Part shown: one piece after another, positions 33,606 to 40,764 of the stretch
Layout of the letters: each line of letters starts with the position of its first letter
Position numbering within the stretch: the first letter of the stretch is position 1
Origin: Caulobacter sp. UNC358MFTsu5.1
Lineage (GTDB): Bacteria > Pseudomonadota > Alphaproteobacteria > Caulobacterales > Caulobacteraceae
NCBI RefSeq assembly: GCF_000712075.1
Contig: NZ_JONW01000008.1
Coordinates: 248,001-312,000, forward strand
Reading direction: 5' to 3'
Length of the DNA: 64,000 bases
Notes under the pieces: generated by a model
The model's database searches: none
What the model was told of the DNA's origin: nothing
The model's input: only the letters and a program-made list of their open reading frames with translations
Position numbers and translations under genes: made by a program

Positions 33606-33671
33606 TTAATTTAAGACAGGTTAATTGGTGAACGATCTCGTTGGAGAAATGGTTAATCTGATTTGCGAATC
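33606..33671 (-). promoter_or_regulatory. ctrA promoter region: TTAA boxes and a GANTC site
   Basis: TTAA occurs at 33606, 33611 and 33621; the last two form TTAA-N6-TTAA, like CtrA recognition sites (usually quoted as TTAA-N7-TTAA). GAATC at 33667-33671, and GATTC at 33739, are CcrM methylation sites. In Caulobacter crescentus ctrA transcription is autoregulated and methylation-timed; the same is inferred here. Confidence 0.6.
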
Positions 33672-33952
33672 GGGCGCAAGCGGTCAACGACTCGGTTGGC
33701 ACATTGGTCGCAGGGGCCTGTGGACAGTCCGTCAAGACGATTCCTTTTGGCCGGAACTGCTTGATTTCCCGGACTTGTAAAGGGCCAGATTGCTCCGCTT
33801 TCACCCCTCCAGGACGGCTTCGCCGTTCACCTATGAGGCGAGATTGCGGCGTTCTGTCGCGAGAAATTTACAGGCTTCACAGGAGGCTTCGGAGCGTCGC
33901 CGCGAGCCTGGCCGCGGGCGGTCCGCGACGTCCGGTCGCGGCGGGTTTCACC

Positions 33953-34726
33953 CTATTTTTCGCCGACGGGTTCCGGGGCCAGCCAGCCGGCCTCCCGGAG
34001 CCTGGCCACCGAGGCGCGAGAGACCGGCGCCGCGAGGCCGCCTTTCAGGGTCAGGCGCAGATTGCGGCCGTCCGCGACCACCCCGGTGACGGCCGCCCGG
34101 GCCACCCACCACGAGCGGTGAACCCGCATCCCCTCCTCGGCCATGCCGGCGATCACGCGCTCGAACGGGCCGGTCACCAGACGCGAGCCGCCGGGCGTGC
34201 AGATCCGCACATAATGGTCCTCCATGCGCAGGCACAGCACCGGGCCGACGACGGGCGCGGGGGCCTCCTCGACGGCGACCGGCCCCGGCGCGGGCCCGAC
34301 CTCTGAGCCCAGCAGGCGCGGGCGCAGCAAGATGTAGCCGCCCACCAGCGGGATCGAGATCGCCAGGCACTGGCCGAACCAGACCATCGGGGTGAAGTCG
34401 GACAGCTGGGGCCACAGCCACACCGCGATGCGCGAGACGATCAGGGTCTGGACCGCCGCCCCGACGAGGGCGGCCACGGCCGCCATGAACCAGGCGGGCA
34501 GGCCGAAGCGCCAGCCGATCGCCAGGGCCAGCCGCACACCCACCCCGAACACCGCCACCCCGATCCACATGGCGGTGATCCAATAGGCCAGCCGCACGAT
34601 CAGCGGCCCGTTGAAGAAGCTGCCATAGGGCCCGACCACGCCCAGGAAGGCGCCCACCGCCGTCGCCACGGCGATGTCGACAGCCCAGTCTCGGGGAGCG
34701 CCGAAGAGCGCGGCCTTGGAGGTCAT
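33953..34726 (-). CDS. Membrane-anchored LytTR transcription regulator
   Basis: 257 residues. Four or more hydrophobic segments occupy residues 15-135. The C-terminal ~95 residues are a LytTR DNA-binding domain: VLCLRMEDHYVRICTPGGSRLVTGPFERVIAGM... GMRVHRSWWVARAAVTGVVADGRNLRLTLKGG, with the conserved HRSWWV. It probably senses a membrane signal and regulates the neighbouring divergent hydrolase gene or itself. The 430-bp gap on its 3' side holds the ctrA promoter region. Confidence 0.88.
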   Translation of the reverse strand: MTSKAALFGAPRDWAVDIAVATAVGAFLGVVGPYGSFFNGPLIVRLAYWITAMWIGVAVFGVGVRLALAIGWRFGLPAWFMAAVAALVGAAVQTLIVSRIAVWLWPQLSDFTPMVWFGQCLAISIPLVGGYILLRPRLLGSEVGPAPGPVAVEEAPAPVVGPVLCLRMEDHYVRICTPGGSRLVTGPFERVIAGMAEEGMRVHRSWWVARAAVTGVVADGRNLRLTLKGGLAAPVSRASVARLREAGWLAPEPVGEK

Positions 34727-34751
34727 GCCGCTTCTATACCGACCGATCGCC

Positions 34752-34780
34752 GGTTCGCGAACCCATTCGCCCGTTCACGC
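34752..34780. promoter_or_regulatory. Palindrome and direct repeat between LytTR and hydrolase genes
   Basis: GGTTCGCGAACC (34752-34763) is a perfect 12-bp palindrome. CCGGTTCGC and CCCGTTCAC (34750 and 34770) are loose direct repeats 20 bp apart, similar in layout to LytTR sites. The region lies between divergent starts at 34726 and 34848. Confidence 0.45.
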
Positions 34781-34847
34781 ATCGGGCATGGCGAAGGTTC
34801 GCGGGCCGCCGCATCCGAGGGGTCTTCCTTCCACTTCGGAGCTCCCG

Positions 34848-35846
34848 ATGCCCCGCCTGCTTCCACGCCTCACCGTCCTGTGCCTCGCCCTCGCCTGCCT
34901 GGCCTCGCCCGCCGTCGCCGCCGCGGACGTCGGCTTCAAGACGGTCTCCGTGCCCGACTCCAAGGGAGCGCCCATCGAAGTCGGGGTCTGGTACCCCACC
35001 GACACCCCGGCCAAGGCCCCGCCGCCCAATCTCGGCGACCAGCCCCTGGCGCTCGGCGCGCCGCTGGCCGGCGACCACCTGCCGCTGGTCGTCATGTCGC
35101 ACGGCAACGGCGGCTGGTTCGGCGGCCACTGGGACACCGCCGTCGCCCTGGCCAAGGCCGGCTTCGTCGTCGCCGCCCTGACCCACACCGGCGACAACTA
35201 CAAGGACCAGAGCCACGCCACCGACCTGGTCGACCGCCCGCGCCAGTTGCACGTGCTGATCGACTACATGCTGGCCGACTGGAGCGACCACGCCCGGCTG
35301 GACCCGGACCGGGTCGGCGCCTTCGGCTTCTCGTCGGGCGGCTTCACGGTGCTGGCGGCGGCCGGCGGCGAACTGGACTTCGGCCGCATCCCGAGCCACT
35401 GCCGGGACCATCCCACGCACTATGACTGCCAGCTGCTGGCCAAGGTCCCGATGAACACCGCCCAGGCCGCCGCGCCCTGGGTGCACGACAGCCGCATCCG
35501 CGCCGTGGTCTCGGCCGCCCCGGCCCTGGGCTACGCCTTCCGGGAGCAGACCCTGGCGGGCCTCAAGGCCCCGGTCCAGCTGTGGCGCGCGTCCGACGAC
35601 GAGATCCTTCCCGACCCGTTCCACGCCACGGCCGTGCTGAAGGCCCTGCCCGCCGCCTCGACCGAGTTCCACCTCGTGCCCGGGGCCCGGCACTTCGACT
35701 TCCTGGCGCCCTGCGACGCCTGGACCCGCAAGAACGTCCCGGCCATCTGCAACAGCGCCCCGGACTTCGACCGCACGGCCTTCCACAGGGATTTCGACGC
35801 CAAGGTGGTGGGGTTCTTCAAGGCCGAGCTGGGGACCAAGCCCTAA
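34848..35846 (+). CDS. Secreted alpha/beta hydrolase (dienelactone hydrolase-like)
   Basis: 332 residues from the ATG at 34848, GGAG six bases upstream, with a signal peptide ending AVAAAD. Fold features: IEVGVWYPTD, LVVMSHGNGGWFGGHWD (oxyanion), nucleophile Ser in GAFGFSSGG, Asp in WRASDDEIL and His in PGARHFDF. This resembles the platelet-activating-factor acetylhydrolase/dienelactone hydrolase-like lipoprotein signal peptide family common in proteobacteria. Substrate unknown. Divergent from the LytTR regulator, with shared control signals between. Confidence 0.85.
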   Translation: MPRLLPRLTVLCLALACLASPAVAAADVGFKTVSVPDSKGAPIEVGVWYPTDTPAKAPPPNLGDQPLALGAPLAGDHLPLVVMSHGNGGWFGGHWDTAVALAKAGFVVAALTHTGDNYKDQSHATDLVDRPRQLHVLIDYMLADWSDHARLDPDRVGAFGFSSGGFTVLAAAGGELDFGRIPSHCRDHPTHYDCQLLAKVPMNTAQAAAPWVHDSRIRAVVSAAPALGYAFREQTLAGLKAPVQLWRASDDEILPDPFHATAVLKALPAASTEFHLVPGARHFDFLAPCDAWTRKNVPAICNSAPDFDRTAFHRDFDAKVVGFFKAELGTKP

Positions 35847-35854
35847 CCCTCACA

Positions 35855-35986
35855 ACCCGCTCATCCCGGCGCATGCCGGGACCCAGATGGAATGGCTTGG
35901 AGGCTGACGCCATGAACTCAGCGCTCTTCCAATCCGCCACACCGCCATGGGATCCGGGTCCCGGCGTTCGCCGGGATGAGCGGGTC
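35855..35986. repeat. Intergenic inverted repeat, family B copy 3
   Basis: ACCCGCTCATCCCGGCGCAT at the left, CCGGCGTTCGCCGGGATGAG at the right (complementary). The centre (GGAGGCTGACGCCATGAACTC, positions about 35899-35920, then CTTCCAATC) is the reverse complement of the centre of the copy at 14742-14875. It lies between the hydrolase and fliI. Confidence 0.88.
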
Positions 35987-36046
35987 AGAATATGGGTCGG
36001 TCATAAGGACGCAGGCCCCAGCCTAACCACAATCCTCAAGAGCCGA

Positions 36047-36054
36047 TTAACCAT
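36047..36054 (+). promoter_or_regulatory. CtrA half-site upstream of fliI
   Basis: TTAACCAT matches the half-site form of the CtrA motif seen in Caulobacter flagellar promoters. It lies 50 bp upstream of fliI. A second TTAAC is at 36076. No full TTAA pair is present. Confidence 0.4.
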
Positions 36055-36096
36055 AAGCCTCTACTTCACTCCCCATTAACGCGAGAGGCCCAAAGC

Positions 36097-37461
36097 TTGG
36101 CTTCGAGCCGTCGGGAGTTGTGCTTGCGTAGCCTGATCGCCGCCGTCGAACGTATCGATCCGCTGACCGTCTTCGGTCGCGTCGCCGCCGTGAACGGCCT
36201 CCTGATCGAGGCGCGCGGCGGGCTGACCCGTCTCGCCGTCGGCGCGCGGGTCGAGATCGAGCGCCTGAACCTGCCGACCCTGCCGGCCGAGGTCGTCGGC
36301 TTCCGCGAAACCCGCGCCCTGCTGATGCCGTTCGGCCCCGTCGAGGGCGTGGCCCCCGGCGCGGTGATCAAGATCATGCCCGAGGGCGCCGTGGTCCGTC
36401 CGACCAAGGCCTGGCTGGGCCGCATCATCAACGCCTTCGGCGAGCCGATCGACGGCCTGGGGCCGCTGCCCCAGGGCGACGTCCCCTACCCCTTGAAGAC
36501 CCCGCCGCCGCCGGCCCACGCCCGCGGCCGCGTCGGCGAGCGCCTGGACCTGGGCGTGCGGTCGATGAACGTCTTCACCACCACCTGCCGCGGCCAGCGC
36601 CTGGGCATCTTCGCCGGTTCGGGCGTGGGCAAGTCGGTGCTGCTGTCGATGCTGGCCAAGGAGGCCACCTGCGACGCCGTCGTGGTGGGCCTGATCGGCG
36701 AGCGGGGCCGCGAGGTCCGCGAGTTCATCGAGGAGACCCTGGGCGAGGAAGGCCTCAAGCGCGCCATCGTCGTGGTCGCCACCTCGGACGAACCGGCCCT
36801 GACCCGCCGCCAGGCCGCCTACATGACCCTGGCCATCGCCGAGTTCCTGCGCGACCAGGACCAGGAAGTCCTCTGCCTGATGGACTCGGTCACCCGCTTC
36901 GCCATGGCCCAGCGCGAGATCGGCCTGGCCGCCGGCGAGCCGCCGACCACCAAGGGCTACACCCCCACTGTCTTCACCGAGCTGCCCAAGCTGCTGGAGC
37001 GGGCCGGTCCCGGTCCGATCCGCGCCGACGGCACCACGGCCGCCCCGATCACCGCCCTGTTCACGGTGCTGGTCGACGGCGACGACCACAACGAGCCGAT
37101 CGCCGACGCCGCCCGAGGCATCCTGGACGGCCACATCGTCATGGAGCGATCGATCGCCGAGCGCGGCCGATTCCCGGCCATCAACGTGCTGAAGTCGATC
37201 TCGCGGACCATGCCGGGCTGCCAGACGCTGGAGGAGCGCGAGGTGGTCAAGATGGCCCGCCAGAGCCTGGCGGCCTATTCGAACATGGAAGAACTGATCC
37301 GCATCGGCGCCTACCGCGCCGGGGCCGATCCGATCATCGACCGCGCCATCCGCCTGAACCCCGCCGTCGAGGCCTTCCTCAGCCAGAGCCCGGACGAGGC
37401 CACCAGCCTCGACGACAGCTTCGGCCACCTCGCCCACATCCTGCAGAGTGAAGCCGCGTAA
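36097..37461 (+). CDS. fliI: Flagellar export ATPase FliI
   Basis: 454 residues from the TTG at 36097 (GAGAGG eight bases upstream); a TTG at 36124 behind GGGAG would give 445 residues and a better match to known starts. Cytosolic ATPase of the flagellar type III export apparatus. F1-beta-like core: Walker [12 protein letters not shown], Walker [61 protein letters not shown]. First gene of fliI-fliJ, whose start overlaps the stop by one base. Confidence 0.96.
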   Translation: MASSRRELCLRSLIAAVERIDPLTVFGRVAAVNGLLIEARGGLTRLAVGARVEIERLNLPTLPAEVVGFRETRALLMPFGPVEGVAPGAVIKIMPEGAVVRPTKAWLGRIINAFGEPIDGLGPLPQGDVPYPLKTPPPPAHARGRVGERLDLGVRSMNVFTTTCRGQRLGIFAGSGVGKSVLLSMLAKEATCDAVVVGLIGERGREVREFIEETLGEEGLKRAIVVVATSDEPALTRRQAAYMTLAIAEFLRDQDQEVLCLMDSVTRFAMAQREIGLAAGEPPTTKGYTPTVFTELPKLLERAGPGPIRADGTTAAPITALFTVLVDGDDHNEPIADAARGILDGHIVMERSIAERGRFPAINVLKSISRTMPGCQTLEEREVVKMARQSLAAYSNMEELIRIGAYRAGADPIIDRAIRLNPAVEAFLSQSPDEATSLDDSFGHLAHILQSEAA

Positions 37462-37880
37462 TGACCAAGTGGGCCGACTCCCTGATCCGCATCTCGAACC
37501 ACGAGGTCGAGACCCTGCAGAAGCGGCTGGCCGACATCGTCGAGCGCCGCCAGGCGGCCGAGATGAAGGTCGCCACCATCGACGCGGAGTCCGAGCTGGA
37601 GGCCATGCAGGCCCAGGGCGACGTCGAGGCCGGCTGGTACATGATCGGCTTCCGCCAGGGCTCCAAGATCCGCCGCGACCAGACCCTGCTCGAAATCGAC
37701 CAGATCCTGATCGAGGAGGCCGGCGCCCGCGACGCCCTGGCCCACGCCTTCGAGAACCTCAAGAAGTACGAGCACGTCGCCGAGGCCGCCAAGGTCGCCA
37801 AGGCCAAGCTGGTCGGCAAGCTGGAGACCGCGGCCCTGGACGAGCTGGGCCTGCGCCGGGCGGCGGTCGGTGGCCGCTAG
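37461..37880 (+). CDS. fliJ: Flagellar export chaperone/stalk protein FliJ
   Basis: 139 residues, almost entirely helical and charged, as expected of FliJ, the coiled-coil stalk of the FliI ring. Sequence similarity within the family is low, so position is the main evidence: its ATG overlaps the fliI stop (TAATG), implying coupled translation. It starts [34 protein letters not shown]. The downstream GH10 gene begins inside its last codons. Confidence 0.88.
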   Translation: MTKWADSLIRISNHEVETLQKRLADIVERRQAAEMKVATIDAESELEAMQAQGDVEAGWYMIGFRQGSKIRRDQTLLEIDQILIEEAGARDALAHAFENLKKYEHVAEAAKVAKAKLVGKLETAALDELGLRRAAVGGR

Positions 37881-38937
37881 CGGGCTCTACTCCCGCCGCG
37901 CCGTCGTCGGCTCGGCCCTGGCCCTGTCCGCCTGCGGCGCCAAGGACGCGCAGAGTCAGTCGGTCCCTGCCGACCTGCCCCCGCTGAAGACCGTCGCCCC
38001 GTTCCGGATCGGGACCTGCGTCCAGGCCCTGCACCTGGACGACCCGGCCCTGGCGGCCCTGATCGCCCGCCAGGCCAATCAGCTGACCGCCGAGTGGCAG
38101 ATGAAGATGGAGTACATCGTCCAGCCGGACGGCTCCTTCCGCTTCGACGCCCCCGACCGCATCGCCGCCTTCGCCCGCGCCCACGGCATGGGCCTGCTGG
38201 GCCACACCCTGATCTGGTACGCCCAGGCGCCCGAGGCCTTCCAGCGGCTGGACGAGAACCGCATCGGCTTCGCCGACGCCTATCGCAACTACATCCTGGC
38301 CGTGGTCGAGCGCTATCGCGGCCTGGCCGTCGGCTGGGACGTGGTCAACGAGGCGGTGGCCGAGGACGGGAACGGCTGGCGGGGCAGCCTGTGGTCTGAG
38401 CGCCTGGGCGACTTCGAGCACATCGCCCTGGCCTATCGCACCGCGCGGGAGGCCGATCCCCAGGCGACCCTGCTGCTGAACGACTACAATCTGGAATACA
38501 ACGACACCAAGCGCGCCACCTTCCTGAAGCTGGCCGAGCGGCTGCTGGCCTCGGGAGCGCCGCTGACGGGCCTGGGGACCCAGATGCACGTGGCGGCCGA
38601 CATCGCGCCCGGCAAGATCACCCGCATGATCCGCGAGCTGGCGAGCCTAGGCCTGCCGATCCACGTGTCGGAACTGGACGTCTCGCTGACCCGGTCGGAG
38701 AACAAGCTGCTGTCGCGCGGCGAGCTGCTGCGGCGCCAGACCGCCGTCTACGCCGAGACCGCCGAGGCCTTCATGGCCCTGCCGCAGCGCCAGCGCTTCG
38801 CCTTCACCCTGTGGGGCCTGCGCGACCGCGACTCGTGGCTGACGGCCGAGAACGCCGGCGACGCGCCGGCCGTGTTCGACAACGCCGGGCGGCCGAAGGC
38901 GGGCGCGGCGGCGCTGGTCGCGGCGTTCCGCGCCTAA
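37870..38937 (+). CDS. Glycoside hydrolase family 10 endo-xylanase, lipoprotein
   Basis: 355 residues from the GTG at 37870, overlapping fliJ by 11 bp. A signal with lipobox LSAC (Cys22) marks it as a lipoprotein. GH10 barrel: acid/base Glu161 in WDVVNEAV, nucleophile Glu268 in IHVSELDVSL, LLLNDYNLEY and FTLWGLRDRDSW. In the usual GHTLVWH motif it reads GHTLIWY (His to Tyr at 117), which may change substrate binding. Probable cleavage of beta-1,4-xylan at the cell surface. Its place in the fliIJ transcript is unexpected. Confidence 0.92.
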   Translation: MAASGLYSRRAVVGSALALSACGAKDAQSQSVPADLPPLKTVAPFRIGTCVQALHLDDPALAALIARQANQLTAEWQMKMEYIVQPDGSFRFDAPDRIAAFARAHGMGLLGHTLIWYAQAPEAFQRLDENRIGFADAYRNYILAVVERYRGLAVGWDVVNEAVAEDGNGWRGSLWSERLGDFEHIALAYRTAREADPQATLLLNDYNLEYNDTKRATFLKLAERLLASGAPLTGLGTQMHVAADIAPGKITRMIRELASLGLPIHVSELDVSLTRSENKLLSRGELLRRQTAVYAETAEAFMALPQRQRFAFTLWGLRDRDSWLTAENAGDAPAVFDNAGRPKAGAAALVAAFRA

Positions 38938-39347
38938 CCCGCGGCGCGGTCGTCGTCGTTGTCGACGCTCAGGGTCTTGGCCAGGGCCAGGATCTGCAGG
39001 CGCTGGGCCATCGGCAGCTGCGGCACCAGCGAGGCCAGCTCCACGCCCTCCTCGGTGGCCATGAAGCGGCGCACCGCCATGGCGCGGCGGTCGCCGTCAT
39101 CGGTCTCCAGCGGCGGCATGCCTTCGAAGAACCAGGCGACCGAGGTCTGCAGGGTCACGGCCATGCCGTAGAGCTTGGAGGCGCTGACGCGGTTGGTCCC
39201 GCGCTCGTACTTCTGCAGCTGCTGGAAGGTGATGCCCACGCTGTCGGCCAGCTGGGTCTGGCTCAGGCCCAGGGCCTTGCGGCGCATGCGGATGCGGCCG
39301 CCCACGTGGACGTCGACGAGGTGGGGTTCTTGATCAGCGGCCAACAT
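38934..39347 (-). CDS. XRE-family transcription regulator
   Basis: 137 residues. HTH_3 domain at about 16-70: VGGRIRMRRKALGLSQTQLADSVGITFQQLQKYERGTNRVSASKLYGMAVTL, followed by SVAWFFEGMPPLE and a C-terminal helical region. This architecture is frequent in Caulobacterales and Rhizobiales as small DNA-binding regulators. Convergent with the GH10 gene, overlapping by four bases at their ends. Target unknown. Confidence 0.9.
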   Translation of the reverse strand: MLAADQEPHLVDVHVGGRIRMRRKALGLSQTQLADSVGITFQQLQKYERGTNRVSASKLYGMAVTLQTSVAWFFEGMPPLETDDGDRRAMAVRRFMATEEGVELASLVPQLPMAQRLQILALAKTLSVDNDDDRAAG

Positions 39348-39443
39348 GCGTCTCCAGCAGGAGACGAAATACGCCTCCTCGACGCTTAGACGCCGGGGAA
39401 GACCCCTGCCCTCAAGCTTGAGGGTGAATTTTCGTATACCGCG

Positions 39444-39851
39444 TTATTCGGTCGCAGGCTTGGGAGCCGGCGCCGAGCTCGGGGGGCGGGTGACGGAGGC
39501 CACGGCGTGGTCGGCGTCACTGGCCTGGCGCAGGGCGCGCAGGTCCTCGCTGATGCGGAAGATGGCGACGTAGAACTCGCAGAACGCGCGCCACAGCAGC
39601 ACCATCGCGGCGGCCACCAGCAGGCCCGCGACCAGCACGGGGAAGGCCAGCAGCAGCGATTGCAGGCCGGGCTCCTTCAGGGCCAAGCCGACGGCCGCGC
39701 CCACCACCGAGAACGCGAACAGGGCCACGACCCCGAGGCCGGCCCAGTAGATCAGGTGGATCACCGGCCCGGTGACGAGACGGTCGAAGGTCAGCAGGTC
39801 CCAGAACAGACCGCTCGAACCACTCGTCCTGGAATTTCTGGCCGGAGCCAT
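39444..39851 (-). CDS. DUF4282 membrane protein
   Basis: 135 residues. Two transmembrane helices (about 28-58 and 66-90) lie between a conserved entry, FWDLLTFDRLVTGPVIHLIYW, and exit, RAFCEFYVAIFRISEDLRALR, which are the DUF4282 hallmarks. The C-terminal tail is Pro/Ala-rich. Function unknown. Confidence 0.8.
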   Translation of the reverse strand: MAPARNSRTSGSSGLFWDLLTFDRLVTGPVIHLIYWAGLGVVALFAFSVVGAAVGLALKEPGLQSLLLAFPVLVAGLLVAAAMVLLWRAFCEFYVAIFRISEDLRALRQASDADHAVASVTRPPSSAPAPKPATE

Positions 39852-39912
39852 CCGACACCCCTCATGTCAGCGGGAGCTCCGCCGGGTACTGGCCCCATCG
39901 CTAGCAGCGCGA

Positions 39913-39939
39913 AGCCCGCTCGGCAATGCCGAGCGGGCT
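39913..39939. terminator. Hairpin after the low-complexity secreted protein gene
   Basis: AGCCCGCTCGGC pairs perfectly with GCCGAGCGGGCT around AAT (12-bp stem). It lies 41 bp beyond the stop of the minus-strand gene at 39980. No clear T-run. Confidence 0.6.
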
Positions 39940-39979
39940 CGCTGATCGTCAGCCGACGATCGTTGGGGACGACGCTAGC

Positions 39980-40522
39980 CTATTGAGGCTTGGCGCCGGC
40001 CAGGGTGGCGTCGATCTGCGCCTTGGTGGCCGTGGTCTGCAGGCCGCCGGTGGCGGCCGCGCTGAAGCTGGCCTTGGGCAGGGCGAACTTCTTCTCACCG
40101 CTGGTCACGACCACGTTGGTGGCGCCGTCCGCGCCCGTGGTGGTGCCGGCGATCGTGCCGACGACGGCGCCCGAGGGGTCCTTGACCTCGGAGCCGACCT
40201 TCAGGTCCAGGGCCACGTTGGCCGAGGACGGCGTACCGGCCGCGTCGGCGTCGGCGGCGGTGCTGGTGGTGCTGGTCGTGCTGCTGGTGGTCGACTGGGT
40301 CGGCGCGCCCGGCAGGGCCGCGGCGGGCGCGGCCTGACCGGCCGGAGCCGTCGTCGCCGCGGGGGCGGCCGGCGTGGTCGACTGGGCCGGAGCCGTGGTC
40401 GTGGTGGTGGTCGAGGTGGTCGCGGCGGGCGGCGTCTGAGCCGGGGCCGTCGATTGGGCGAAAGCGGCGCCGGCCAGCGAAACAGTCGCGGCGGCGGCGA
40501 ACATGGCGATCTTGGTTTTCAT
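39980..40522 (-). CDS. Secreted Thr/Ala/Pro-rich protein with PRC-barrel-like C-terminus
   Basis: 180 residues from the ATG at 40522 (GGAGCG upstream). The signal peptide ends AFAQ. A ~75-residue low-complexity linker follows (runs of Thr, Ser, Ala, Pro). The C-terminal ~75 residues (LDLKVGSEVKDPSGAVVGTIAGTTTGADGATNVVVTSGEKKFALPKASFS) resemble a PRC-barrel-type beta domain. Probably periplasmic or surface-associated. The frame continues far upstream antisense to flhA, but the signal peptide and ribosome site fix the start here. Confidence 0.75.
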   Translation of the reverse strand: MKTKIAMFAAAATVSLAGAAFAQSTAPAQTPPAATTSTTTTTTAPAQSTTPAAPAATTAPAGQAAPAAALPGAPTQSTTSSTTSTTSTAADADAAGTPSSANVALDLKVGSEVKDPSGAVVGTIAGTTTGADGATNVVVTSGEKKFALPKASFSAAATGGLQTTATKAQIDATLAGAKPQ

Positions 40523-40680
40523 CAGTAGCGCTCCGTCGTGAAGGCCCCCGCCTTGGCAAAACGAACGCGACCTATCGGCAACGGTTCCGAAATAGTCAGT
40601 AACAACCCGTGACCATTTCTGGGCGTTTCCAGGCGATTTCTGGGCGAAAGGCCTGAGGGCGGCTCGCGACACGGGCGGCC

Positions 40681-40756
40681 GGGGACATGCACTTGTGCGT
40701 GTCCCCAAGTCTGGCGCAGCGCTTCCTGTTGGGGACACGCGCGAGCGCATGTCCCC
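40681..40756. repeat. Intergenic inverted repeat, family C copy 3
   Basis: GGGGACATGCACTTGTGCGT and its partner GGGGACACGCGCGAGCGCAT with CCCC ends. The 76-bp unit ends nine bases before the flhA stop, so it probably forms the 3' end of the flhA transcript. Confidence 0.82.
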
Positions 40757-40764
40757 GGCCTTGC

